From: Mesaphorura yosii
Lineage: Eukaryota; Arthropoda; Collembola; Poduromorpha; Tullbergiidae
Direction: 5' to 3'
Assembly: GCA_009869945.1 (NCBI GenBank)
Contig: WIXG01000001.1
Location: 248,001 to 312,000 of the forward strand
DNA length: 64,000 bases
The notes under the pieces are model-generated. The model was not told the DNA's origin and made no database searches. It worked only from the letters and a program-made list of their open reading frames with translations. Each line of letters begins with the position of its first letter. Position 1 is the stretch's first letter. The translations under genes were made by a program, and so were the position numbers. Of this stretch, positions 26,401-38,213 are shown piece by piece.

Positions 26401-29400
26401 AAGTAACAATGGACAGCAGAAGTAACTAAAAAGGCATTCATCGTTGTACGTGTTGAGACGATTGTACTCTTTTAATTGACAAATGAACTTTTTCTTCGTT
26501 GCCAAACGCAATTATTGAATTCCATCGAACTGAAGGAGAGTAAACATGTCCCGAGTGCCGGTGTAACAGCACATAATTGCTCATTGCTGGCGTTTGTTTG
26601 CTCGACTCGACAGTGAAAATGTGAGGAAAATAGCTGCAGGAACTTTCGCAGAACAAGAACGAGACTGAAATTGATCAATACTACGCGCTTTTATTGCCTT
26701 TGTGCTATTTGCAGGCGACGGCAGATGATGACAAAAATAGCAAAGTAAACACGGCGTGGAATGAAAAGTGCTCACTGCCTGCCTGGCCCGGCCAGGCGAG
26801 GTGAAAGGAACGCGGCACAAATATCTCGACTTGACATCACTTTTCCTCCTGCTCCGTTTTTAATAGTGTAAATCTACGAAATGAGTTCTTCGACGATGCT
26901 GCCCTGGCCCGTAATGTAATGCTGAAATGAGTTGTGTGTTTGTGTTCCAGAAGCAGGAGCATCGACGGTCGTGAAGCTGCGAGGGAGATGATACAACGTA
27001 TCCAGCACGTCCGTAAATGGAACTCGACATGGCAAAGAAACAATATTTTTGTCGACACTCCGAAGAGCACGGGCGGCGTGCAGAGTGAAAGTGCAAAGAA
27101 GAAGAAAGTATAAAAAGTTTGTGTGTGGATGTGACCAAAATTTGAAATGAGGGGCATGTGTGCGAATGGCGAATGCCAGCCAGTCGAGCAGATTCTGACT
27201 CTTTAAACCGTGCAACCAGGCAGCAACGACGAGTGGCAAGGCATAAGAAATCGAATATATGTAACCTTTTAATGCTTTTATGTGTTTAGTACTTACATGT
27301 GCTTTCTTACGTGCTTTGCCTGTACGTGCGGCTCGCATAAAGTAAGGGCGTACTCTTGGACCAGATCTCTACCAGCAGCGTCGAATTTCGAGACTCAAGT
27401 CCAGGTCGTAACGCGTAACGATATAATAAGATCTTGATACGGAATACAGTTCAGAGCGCAGGATGCCAAAGCAGAATAAGATTTCTTGGCTGGATTAACA
27501 AAGTATGTCGGGTTTAAACTATGATCTACATGAAGGATTTAAAAGTAATTTTGCCAACGGTGTGGTTTCCAGATTCCAACCACCGGCAGCCTGGAAATGT
27601 GAAAAAATGGAGTCTGGAGTCAAGTCAGGACAGATTCCATGCATAATATCATTATACTACGGTGTGCCTTGCAAGACCAAAATTTTCGCTGGCTGTCAAG
27701 TCAAGAAGAGTTTATCTTTTTTAATAAAGTTGAACTCCAGCTTAAAAGGAGCCACGCGGCTGCCTCATCGGTGTCAGGCAAACGCCAAACGCGTCGTAAG
27801 TGGAGCCTGAATGCCTAAACATACGCCAAAGTTATGAGCCAAGAATTTTTTGCACAATATCTCACATCTCCTTAAAAGACGACGTTAGTGTTAAGAAACT
27901 TGTAGATTCTTTGAAAAAGCCAATTTTCCGCTCAAACTTGCAATTTATTTTAATTTTTGTATCTACATATGAAACACGACCCGGAGTACGAGTAAATCTT
28001 TGTCATCCTGCTTGCCCTGCACGGCTCTCACTTGCTCGCCTCGCCTGCTTTATTGCTTGTAACTTAACTGTGCCAGGAGCCTGTATGGTCTTCCTCCACT
28101 GGAAGGCATACACACGCGATAAGTTATGTCCTCGTGCTAGTGCCCACTGCCTACGGTCTTATGCGCTGGTGCGGCGCAAATAAAGCAAGAAACATGGACT
28201 CATATTGTGTCAACTGTCTTCTACCATTTGACTTATGACTTACATAAAGAAACTTGCTCACCCGCGACGCGACGCGAAGGGAAAGGCGGTGGCAATGGCA
28301 GCAATGTGCCCAAAGTGTACTGAGACAGAAAATATACTTACAGGGCAGTGCAGAGTGCAGAAAGAACACTTTTAATATAACGCCAGCAATTGCAGGACGA
28401 CAGTCAGGCAACCCGCAGAGGACATTGGCCCATGTCCAAAACGAAACAACAAGTAGTCATACGTACGCATGCACAATATCGCCAGTCTAGCGTCATGCTA
28501 GCCAGCCAGTCTGGAACTGCAACAGAGCTGGAATGCTGCTGTGACGGAATCTGAAAAGTTGGGTCATTTTTTCATCTGTGCTGGTGGGTGTCATTTCTTC
28601 ATTTCAACACGGGTTGCGGGCGAGGACCAAAAACTGCAAAGTCACCTTAAGACTCGCTAAGCTCGCGCCAGTCCAAGCACAAACGAGACTAACGACATAT
28701 GAAATGAATGACCAGGACCTTTTTAAAAGACGGGAGAAAGCAATAACCCATGGCTTACTTTTTACACTTTCTCCTTTCGTTGTCCCCTTCCGAGATGCGT
28801 TATGCGTTTCACTGCCACTGCAATATCCACTGCCACCGTTCCAAGGCAAAGGCGTCAGACCCAAACGGAATGAGATATGAGTACGAGAAACGTAACCTAC
28901 AATACTAAAACAGGAAAATGTTCCGCAATCTTTTATATTATGCACGGACAAAGCAGTACACGGCTTCTGTGCTGAGCTATCGTCATTTTTGAAGCCAAAT
29001 TGGAGGTCTTGGCTGGCAGTGACAAGCGAGTCAGACCAGAAAGCGGAAAAATGAAACCTGAAGAATATTGACTTCGTTTTATTCGTTTCCAGTTCCAACA
29101 CCATGTCTCATGCGTGTGGATGCGTGTGTGTAGAGCTGAATGCGTACGCACGGTACGAATTTGTGTGTGCCTTCTGTCATTTTCCACAAACATCAGGCTC
29201 AACTTCAGATTCGACTTCTTCCTCTTCCTACGCACGGACGTCTGCTGCTCCTGCTGTTGATGTTCGTCTTGGAATATATATTAGTTCATTCATATGGATT
29301 AGGTCACCATTCACCATCTTATTACTACTGTTCAGTCCCAACTTCCCTGAAATTGTACAAACGCACTCGCAGGTTCAAGAACAAGAGAAACGTAAAGTAA

Positions 29401-29981
29401 GGGGAAAAGGTTCATTTCTGTTATTATTATTGCCACCGTTCGCTGTATTTTTATATCACTGGAGAAGAGATAAAGGGTTAGCAGCGAATATTTCCATTCC
29501 AGCTTCCGGGAGAAATACATTATGTACGCGCACATCTCTGCCCTGCTCCAACTCTGACGACTTACTAAACTTTTGCCTTGTTCTCTGGCGATTGTGAATG
29601 ACGAAGACGATTCTTGTCCTGTTTGGATTATAGATTTCCAAGTCTGATGTAATAATTCTTCTTTCTCTCTCCGCTCTCGCTTTTTTGTAATGTTGGCTTG
29701 AACTCTTCGCAGTTTGAGTCAGCACTTGTGACTCGACTTGTTATGATTACACAACTTAGGCCATACTATTCGTAGTTCACTCAACCGACTGCTGATGCTG
29801 AACTCGCATTACAACAAATTACGTAAAGCACACGGCATATAAAGTGCACAGCGTACCAATAATAGAGAAAGTTTTATGGGCAATTCTGACTGGAACTTCC
29901 ACCCTAAATTCTCAATGCATGATTGCACTAATTGGAATAAATACATTTTGACAAGTTTTGATTAGTTTCTTTCCGATTAGA
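11446..29981. other. Large gene-free interval
   Basis: No coding exon, RNA gene or transposon that I can support lies in these 18.5 kb. The longest chance frames (21068-21664 minus, 198 codons; 28604-29104 minus; 29103-29597 plus) have no domain, no periodic composition and no splice context, and several overlap frames on the opposite strand. The stretch has short microsatellites: (GA)7 at 13455-13468 and AAT runs near 18729 and 29425. It also has recurrent TGCA-rich and ACTCGA-rich words, for example 16061-16090 and 17437-17456. It may hold Toll regulatory elements, but I cannot locate any. Confidence 0.5.
13455..13468. repeat. (GA)7 microsatellite
   Basis: This is a perfect run of seven GA dinucleotides in non-coding DNA. 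GA tracts can bind GAGA-type factors in arthropods, but nothing else here supports a regulatory role. Confidence 0.8.
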
Positions 29982-29987
29982 TTTATT
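29982..29987 (-). terminator. Candidate polyadenylation signal of the IR gene
   Basis: Minus-strand AATAAA (TTTATT on the plus strand) lies about 105 nt beyond the IR stop codon. The distance is typical for a short arthropod 3' UTR. Confidence 0.5.
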
Positions 29988-30091
29988 CTCTCCGTCTCCC
30001 ACTTAAGAATGCCTACAGCTTGTCGAATGTCAACACCAGAATTGTTCATTGCCAAGATTTGGTAGGTATTTGTTAGCGTAATTGCAAGAAC

Positions 30092-31848
30092 CTAGTTTCC
30101 AGCGACACGGAGTGACAGCATTCTTGAGTACATTCTCTCCAGTGTCAAGAGACAACCCGATGCAAGCATGCCAACACTCAATGCAACAAATGCAAAGTGC
30201 AGCTGATTGAGTCTCACACTGCTAAACACTTTCTGGGACGAAGTGCATTCTTCAGGCATGTGGGGCACCCATCTCCGTCGCTGCACGCTCAGGATGCCAG
30301 CTTGGTCTAGCTTGAGAAGCCTACAAGGATTTTGCAATTGCAATTGCAGTTTCAACAAATCTTAAAGAAAACCTTCTCTTTACCCCATATTAATGGCTTT
30401 CTTATGCGGCATGTTCTTCCTCATGAACATTGACCATTGATATCGTAATCCATCAAATGGAATGCTGTTAAAACTGCACGGAAAGCGACCGAATGCTTCA
30501 TAAATAGCTGAGAAGCCTGTCTCTTCGTCTATCACGTAAGCAGTCGGTCGGTCTTGTACTACCTTCATCATTTGCTGAAAGTTTTCAAACACCAAGTTGG
30601 TTTGAGATGCTTTATGAAGTGCTTTTGTTAATGCTGTGGATCCTCGAACGGCCTAATACACAGAAAAATCCCATGTCAGATTATGAAAAGTATTCCTTGG
30701 GTTGCCTACAAATCTCAGATAACAATGGAATTTACCTCTGCAATTTCCTGTATTGAGGATCCATTGTTGCGCCCGTATTCAATGAAGATGTCATACTCCG
30801 AATCGGCCAATTGGTGCAAAGATTTGATCCCAGATATCTTTACTGCCTTAGTTGACACCAAAGTAGCTGAAAAATGAGCTGAGACGATCAGGAATGATAT
30901 TGATATGATCCAAATTACCATACGATTCCAGAACTTCTCGCATCGAAAGTATGCACCTGTAACAATCACAATGCTCAACGCAACTGTCAAGTATCCCTCG
31001 GTCACAATTAATCTTTAAACAACTTATATATTTTACCTTGCAAGAGAATTACGGAAAGGAATTGGAATTGCACGTCGTACAAGTGCAGTTTACGTTCCAC
31101 TTTAGCTATGCAAACCGAGGAGAATCCAATTAGCAGGCAGATTAAACCAATCAGTGAATACCATAAAGTCTGTTGGAAGGGGCTGGTAAGGATATCGTGC
31201 ATGGCCGACTCCAGCTCCCGGTTCAGGAACCCTGAAATTCTAATGGGTCCGAAAGAAACGCGTGAGCGTGTTTATTTCCTCGGAATCGTGAACTTGCCTC
31301 GATTTCCCTGTGACGAAGGTCGGGTCGACCAATTTGGCCCTTGACTCCTGCAGCACGTAGGAACTTGCGAATAGGTCGATTTGTTTCGAACTGGCATTGG
31401 CGAATTCGTAGGCTCCCACACTGGAGATAAGCTCGTAGCTGTTCACATTGTCAGACATAAAAAATCTCAGGACGGCTATGGACCAACAAAAGACAATATT
31501 TAGGAAGAGTAACCTGAAGTTCAACAAATGGCTTAGTTCGAAGATGATGTTGACCGCGTAGCCATTTTTCAAAATGTAGGAAGAAGAAATCTCCGATCCA
31601 AACAGAGAAGGATGGTCACTGGGCTTGTCTGTCACACATTCCACTTCAACATCGTAAGCATATCTATTATCGTACTACCAATACCAAACCGATATTTATT
31701 GAGACCGAGACCTTGGATATCAAGTGCGTTTTGAAGTGATGTGGTCTAGCTAGCTTACCCGTGTTGTAAGCCGTAAATTAGTCCCATTTAAGTTGAAGGC
31801 AGTTTCAATGGTTGGGTCAATGAAATAATCAACTTGATCCATGTCCAT
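30092..31848 (-). CDS. Divergent ionotropic receptor (IR), multi-exon, 5' end unresolved
   Basis: Probable ligand-gated cation channel of the arthropod IR family, acting in sensory-neuron membranes. Exons assembled by splice sites and phase are 31848-31759, 31674-31298, 31239-31037, 30956-30736, 30652-30384 and 30320-30092 (stop TAG). The introns are 84, 58, 80, 83 and 63 nt. The joined protein is about 462 aa. It has the S1 lobe (FNLNGTNLRL entry; ESRAKLVDPT near the conserved Arg) and M1 (LWYSLIGLICLLIGF). The pore segment follows (YDVQFQFLSVILLQG), then M2 (MVIWIISISFLIVSAHFSAT). The S2 lobe contains WSMFMRKNMPHKKAIN and LDQAGIL, and M3 is LHFAFVALSVGMLASGCLLT. One intron has a GC donor. 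A further 48-nt intron (31513-31466) would remove 16 residues that do not fit the family. IRs usually have another 100-200 N-terminal residues; a candidate exon lies near 31960-32075 but I could not join it securely. 31848 is the first in-frame ATG after the last upstream stop, so the true start is uncertain. Confidence 0.88.
31240..31297 (-). other. GC-AG intron in the IR gene
   Basis: This is a 58-nt intron with donor AG|GCAAGT and acceptor CATTAG. The upstream exon ends in phase 2, and only this donor/acceptor pair keeps the frame into the M1-coding exon. The nearby GT donor (CAA|GTTCAC) would be phase 0 and has no matching acceptor. An in-frame stop (TAG at the acceptor) and a TAA in the other relevant frame exclude read-through. 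Confidence 0.75.
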
Positions 31849-34775
31849 CTCCAAGGCCCGCAAGCTTTAGTGATTTGGTTCTCGGGCGAACACGAAAACA
31901 ACTATCCGCTGCCAATCGTCCAATTGGACCAAAACTATAATAAAACCCGGATTTCACACCAGCATAACGTGACGACACTACAACGTGCTCTGGATTCAGG
32001 TTATCCAATAAGAACGCCAAGAATTCATTATAGAGATAGCTTTTCTGTTGAGGCAGGGCTGGGAAATTCGCGAGAAGTAATTGTCGTGGAGTACCAATTT
32101 GTCAACGCCAATGATAAAGGAGCCAGACTGCACTCAATGTGCTACAGACTTAATGATGGCCATTAAATTATCAACTCGAGTATTTCGCATGTCGTGTGGT
32201 GTTGTGTGAGAGTTTTCGGAATGGACCTTGTGATGGTGTTCAATTGAAGAAAGTAATTCCTAATTTGCTGATGGCAATCTTCGCTGAATCAATCGCCACA
32301 AAACCAATACAAATGCAAAAATGATGGGTCCGATTACTTAATTCAAATTGTCAGGTGCCACATCGCTCATGAAGGGCTTTGTTCAAATTGTAGCACAACA
32401 CAGGCCCTGGAATGAATGGAGATACTTCGCGGCTGCATTCAAAACTCAAGACACAATACATACTCGCCTTCATTCCCTTCATCCTTCACCGCCACAACAG
32501 CTTCATTTTTCGTCTTTCCTCCCACAACTTTGCCATTCCGTGCCTCGCTTGTGTTTTATGCGTCTAATTTAAATAAATAATAAATACGTTGCAGCAGTCA
32601 AACGGGGTTACAAAAGTTTATGATGAGCTAAACAAGCACATTTTCTCGCTTACATCATCCACTTCTCGCGGGCTCTCACACATTCTCATAAGTAACAACT
32701 TTATACTTTGCTGCCAACATAAAATAGCTGCGAGAATCTCATTTCTTGACTTTTCACCAAAATGAAAATGAATTTTATATGATTTGAGTTAGGATCTTGT
32801 TTTTCTTGGCCTTTATTTCGATGATGCACTGCAGCGTGATGCCTGAGCAAATGTAGCGTTTGCCGCGTCAAACCTCGAAACACAATCATCAGTGACGTGG
32901 CCGGCTGACTGCGTCTGGTAACCTGCTGCCATACATGACAGGGCGTCACGACCATGTATTTGAAGTTTTTGACCAAAATTCCAAAACCGAACCAAGTCAT
33001 GCATGAGATGCCAGCCGAGCCGAGTCCATAACAAGAACCAAACCCTCGCACATCGTGTACTTATCTGTCAACTCGCAATAACGATAATGTTTTCTCAACA
33101 ACACATAACTGAAATCTGTCGGACGCACCAGTGTTGCATGGAACATGCGCACGGCTTGTTCTTCATCACTTAACCATGTCCGGGAATTGAAATGTCTGAG
33201 AAAGAAGAACCGTGAACACGAACGCAAGAAGGTAAAGTACATTTAGCATGCGCTGCATAACGACCGGAGTCTGAATTCGGGTTCTTTGCCTTTCAGTGGT
33301 GCGGGACGAAATTATTATTACCAGTTGTTGAAAACCAAATGGAACATTTAACTAAAAAGGTTCGCTTTGGAAAGCACCGATAAACACATGCGGGCAGGCC
33401 CGGCTCATGAATTTTGCCTTGGTCAAAATCATGCGCTAAAATTAAATGATTCTCGTTCTACTGCCGCTTCGAATTTTCGTTGACTTTTAACAACCCGCCT
33501 GAATCAAGACTCAAGAGCCGTTTGTTCGTTTGTAAAATGAGGTGCATAGGAATGCGGTTTCTTCAAATTAGAAACAATCGTGGTTGGATGCATGCTGCAG
33601 CTTGGACTCTGTTCCGCCGAAAATATATTTTCTAATCTTCAAAAAGGTGAGGGAAAAGCTGTTTTGTGTTTAGGTACGTTTCTTTGAGAAATGACTTTCA
33701 CACATTCCCCTTTATCGAACGAGAATGCTCGGATTTCTTCTGTATGAGTGCGTGAAAAGATGTTCGTCTTTGCACTACTAACTAAGCCTCTACCTCATCG
33801 TAGCTTTAAGAGTAGTTGCCATATTTCTTGCTAACTCCAGCGTTGTTTGTGCCGTGCTCCATTTGCCAAAATCGTACAAAATCAGATGAACTTTCTGCAA
33901 CTGTGACTCAATGTCGACGGCACATGACTAAATCCATGAGTGTTTGATGTAAGCCGGTGGGAACCGGCCACTGGTTCATGAAGACCAGCAAGTAAGGATC
34001 TGTACAGCCAGTAGACCATAAGTGAGAAATGTCAACTGGAAGCACCAAAGACCAAGTTAAGAAATGCGTAAGTAGCGTGAAAGACTTCAGGCCATTGTAA
34101 ACTGGAACGACACGATGGATAAAATGATAGTGCGAATAAGTCTTATGTGTGAAGTTTCTTATGCGTGAGTAATGCGTCCGGTCTTTACACTGGCAAGACT
34201 TGTATGGTTGCTCTAGTGCGATGCACTTCAGGTCATACATATTCATTACGTAAATAAATTCTCACTGTACTTAAGGACGTGTTGGTTATGAGCATTCCAA
34301 TTAATTGCTTTAATTGTTTCTCAGTTCTCGTCTTACACATAAATCATTCTCGCACAGACTTGAACTTTTTTCTTTGCTCCTTAAACTCGCATAGTTTCTT
34401 CAAAGGCTTAATTACTCAAACGCCAACCTGAGCGTACGACTGTTAGCAAGTTTCATCTTTCTCCTCCATCGTAAATCACGCTATTGAAGTCAGGCACTTG
34501 AAACTGAAGTTCTCTTGGCCTCTACGCAACAAAGCCAGAGAGACTGTTAATTTTGCGTGCGTGTGCTAAATTAGTGAAGGTAGAGCAATCAAGGCTTAAC
34601 CCTTTAATTTCAGTTTGAAGCTCGCCGGGCGTAATAATAAATCTGCAACTTTCTCCACTTGACAAGTGAAAGCTTCTCTGCTCCGTTGTCTCTTCTCCTG
34701 TGAGTGTTATTTTGCACACAAGAGCAAGACGGATGGTCGTCTCGTTGGCCTTCCTCTCCAGTTTTCCACGTCAAT
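31849..34775. other. Intergenic DNA upstream of the IR gene, may hold its missing 5' exons
   Basis: Minus-strand 32075-31960 reads as a plausible hydrophobic stretch (EFLAFLLDNLNPEHVVVSS) preceded by a good acceptor (TTTCCCAG), and could be the IR N-terminal exon. A donor GTGAAA near 31954 and an acceptor just before 31848 would join it in frame, but both sites are weak. A plus-strand open frame at 31834-32166 overlaps the same bases and shows no recognisable domain. Nothing else in the interval is supported, including the minus-strand open frame at 33908-34246. Confidence 0.35.
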
Positions 34776-35621
34776 TAAATAGACTCAAGGGATTTCTTCC
34801 CGATAATTCGTGCATGTCTTGAAACTTTACACACATATTCAGTCACAGACTGCATAAATGTAACTACTTTGCCCCGTATCTGAAGAACGTTATAGTCGAT
34901 ATGCCAAAAAGAGTGAAAAGTGGTGTTCAAAAAAATAGACTCAGGTTACACAAAATGACTAATATTACGGAAATACACATAATATCGCTGTGAAATAATA
35001 CAATCACTTTGTAAAGGCTCCCCAATTATATATAACTTGATAGATATGATTTGCCGTTGAATTGAGAAGATTAGAGAAGACTCCCTCAAAGGCGGCTGAC
35101 CAACTTTTTTGCACCAAATTAGATACGGAAACTTGTTAAAAATAGCATGAAACGTGCGAATTGAGAGCATGTTTTCAAGATGGTCGGCAATTTCTCTCAA
35201 ACAATTGTTTTTGTGCTAGATTTACAATTAACAGTTCGTCACGTTGCGTGACCTTTGTTGGGTGACCTAAATTGCACCGTAATTATCGCCTGCAACACAA
35301 CTGTCTGATCTGTTGATGGACGGTGCGATTTCACGTTGAGACTTTCCAGTCACATGCAGCACGTTAATTTGACCCTGATCGGTTCGAGTCAAAGTTATTG
35401 CTCTTCCCATGATGAGTCGCACGAGTAAGACGTTGAAACAGTGACTAAACTAGAAGAGAGTGACTTAAAGACTAATTTCGGGCATTGAGTTTATTTTTTT
35501 GAACACCACTCTTTTTGGCATATCGACTGTACCGTTATTCAGATCAGTCTATGACTGAATATGTGTGTAAAGTTTCAGGACATGCACGAATTATCGGGAA
35601 GAAATCCCTTGAGTCTATTTA
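34776..35621 (-). mobile_element. Degenerate Tc1/mariner transposon with long terminal inverted repeats
   Basis: The ends are inverted copies. The left arm (34776 to about 34940) and right arm (about 35486 to 35621) share long near-identical blocks, for example TAAATAGACTCAAGGGATTT at the left tip and its complement at the right tip. Both tips are flanked by TA, the dinucleotide duplicated by Tc1/mariner elements. Symmetry continues for a few more bases (AATTA and TAATT). The interior carries a broken minus-strand transposase. At about 850 bp the element is roughly half the usual autonomous length, so it is an internally decayed, non-autonomous copy. Confidence 0.85.
34946..35410 (-). pseudogene. 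Tc1-like transposase relic
   Basis: The frame begins with ATG at 35410-35408 and gives MGRAITLTRTDQGQINVLHV, then GKSQREIAPSINRS. This is the start and first helix-turn-helix of Tc1 transposases (family pattern: GK-, Q-EIA--I-RS). It hits a stop at about 35267. The match resumes in another frame around 35090-35160 (FNKFPYLIWCKKVGQPPL), resembling the region just before the catalytic domain. No DDE catalytic core remains. It is a dead gene with at least one frameshift and a large deletion. Confidence 0.75.
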
Positions 35622-38213
35622 ATTCAACGCACCTTAGTTACCTGGCATGTCTGAATGGTTTTTTGTGTGGACACTCTCGTTCGGTTCCCATGTTTGTGGT
35701 CCATCCTGCGGTGAAGCAGTCAATGCCGTGAAGTAGTTTCCGAAACTGTACTATATGTGTTAGTGCTTTCAGTTGGACATTATTTATATATTTATTATTT
35801 ATATATATTGGGTGAAAGCAGAGTTAGTTGAATACAAAATTCACACTGAGCTTAGCTTCATAGGTTTTCTTGCTTTTCAGTGGTTTTTGCGCTAACTAAA
35901 CTCATGGCCCACTTTGGCTGAATTTCGTGCCAATATCAAAAACGGCGAAGCTTTGCCCATTACGTAATCAAAATCTGTTATGATTTAAAGCACTGTCCTC
36001 GTAATTCGTAATCCCTTCTGCCTCAAAAGGAAGCAACGACCTCATAAGATTTAAATTGGACATCACACAATATTTGAATTTCGCCAGTGCAAAGAGCACT
36101 AAAGCACAGCTTAACACTCAAAGCGATGATTCTTTACAATGCAATGTTATGCAAGAATTCCCTTGCATGACCACGGATTAGAACATTCCAATCCGCAACG
36201 CGCAAAACCATCACCTTCGAAAGAGATACTTGTGAATTTTTAAAAGGTTACGAAATAAAGAATCTCATTGTAAGAAATTTTAATCCCTTCACATGATCAC
36301 AAACGCAACTGGCAAAAGCTGATTCAAGCATGGGTAGCACCTTTAATTGTCCAAAATTCTTTGGACATGTATTTTTTCGGCTGTCGTTTTCAGATTATAC
36401 GCAAATTGTGCAATCATGACATGCAACGATATGCAAACTGCCGAAACTGCTAGTTAGCAGTTAGCAATCAAGAAACTGTTCAAATATTACATCATTTGGT
36501 ACAAATTCTCAACTTATCAGTTTAAAGACACGAAACAATTGATGCACTTTAAAATTCGGACGTCTTTACTTGGAGAAAAGTTGCTGCAGCATGATTTGCC
36601 TGACCACAAGTGAAGTCTTGGTTTTTGTACAACGGAAAATTTGATGGTTCATGCGCATTATCAATTCATTATTAGAGTGTGAATTTGCACTGAAATCTCT
36701 TAACTGCAAACAATCGCTCTTTTGTTTGATTTTACTTTCACATATCCTCGCATTAAAATTTCAACAAAGTAAGTTTGGACAATTTGTGCATAACACTACT
36801 GGAAATTGGACAATGTGCATGATTTTTTTAAAATCCTGTTTGGACAATTGAAGGTGAAATCCAAGTATGGACGGCTGAGTCCGAGAGCGAATTTAAACAC
36901 TACATAAATTAAAAACTAACATCTCGAAATTCCAATCTCAAATGCAATTTTCGTTTCAAGCTCCAAATACACGTCGTAACAGGCACTGGCGGATCGAAGC
37001 AATTAAAAATACCTGCGAAAAGAAAGGGCGAGGACGAAAGAATTGTTCGCATAATGTAATTTCTGTGTTTCATTTCTTGCAAGCCTGGCTTTTATTGCGA
37101 AGTGCTTAAAAGAACAATGCATTCATTTCGCTGAGTTATACGCGCCCGGCACAATACACTCATCATTTTTATGCGAATGGATTTTTTTTACTGCATTGTT
37201 TGTCGTTTGTTGTGATCTTCAGAAGATGAAAACGAAATGAAGATGCATGCACGTCGCAGAATCTTCTCAAACTGTAGCGCACACATTACGTTCGTGGCCG
37301 TGGCTGTGTTTGTGCCATTTGGCGCTATAAAAAGGTGTATCTGTATAATATGATTACTCATCCGTCAGCCTCCAAGTTTTATATTCTGCTGTGGCACTTT
37401 TGCTCGAGTCGTAAATCTTGTGTACGAACTACGATACACTTGCACAACACAAGCACATTTGCATTAGAATTTGGATGACAAAACATAAAAATGTATTATA
37501 CCAGTCTTAAATACGCAACTATGCGACTTCATGGGTATTTTATGAGCGTTCTCGCAAACCTTGCACGAGTGTAGAAGTCAAAGTCACCTTTTGGCTTCAT
37601 AAAATTTAGACTTTAAAGGTCTCACGGTTTCCCGACACAGGCACAGAATTAGGTTTCATTTTCCGGCCAAGTCTCGGGTTTTCGTTTAATGTGCTTTGGA
37701 GTTTCTGCGTCTCCTGCTGCCGTTGCTACATTTTATTACTGCATCTCTACATTGTGCACCGTGCAATATTAAACACAATGCAGTTTGGGTTCAAAAAGTT
37801 AAATACGCAACCCGTAACCCGCAACCCACTACAGTAAACTGTAAACCGCGAGTCAACCGTAGCGCAGTAAAATTCAAATATTTTATATTGAAGCGTATGA
37901 TAAATCTGTAAACGTTAATAAAAGCGCTGTGCTTAAAATTCTTGAGGAATTTACATTTACGAGCTTGGAGCAGTAAACAAAATTATGAAACCCGTGCATA
38001 ATAGTAGCATAAATACAATTTATTCTGAATCCTGCCACAACTGGTAATATATAATCATAATCCATGTTATTACTCGTAGCACAGAGAAGCGCAGCCACAC
38101 GAATGAATACGAACGACAAACGTGAAATGTGAAAAATGTAAGACGTTGCGTGTGCTGTGCAAGGCATTCAAATGTTTTACTTCCTTGTATGGTATAACAA
38201 TAGCCTCTTTAAT
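35622..38213. other. Intergenic DNA, no supported gene
   Basis: AT-rich sequence without recognisable coding capacity. TATAAAAA at 37326-37333 resembles a TATA box, but no supported gene follows it. An AT-rich patch of TATTTATATA type lies near 35780-35815. Confidence 0.45.

Noticed and set aside
29103-29597. 164-codon plus-strand frame next to a 166-codon minus-strand frame (28604-29104)
   Set aside because: Ser/Leu runs come from simple TTC/TTA-rich DNA. No domain was recognised in either frame.
30957-31036. In-frame extension upstream of the IR M2 exon (a hydrophobic stretch ending IVIVTG)
   Set aside because: It lies in a good GT-AG intron (GTAAAA to GTTACAG). Removing it restores the pore motif ILLQG-AYFRCEK in phase.
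31834-32166. 110-codon plus-strand frame opposite the IR 5' region
   Set aside because: No recognised domain; it overlaps probable IR-gene sequence on the other strand.
33908-34246. 112-codon minus-strand frame near the Tc1 element
   Set aside because: Protein-like composition, but no recognised motif, splice partner or relation to the transposon.
37326-37333. TATA box of an unannotated gene
   Set aside because: TATAAAAA is present, but the spacing to an initiator-like site is off and no coding exon follows.
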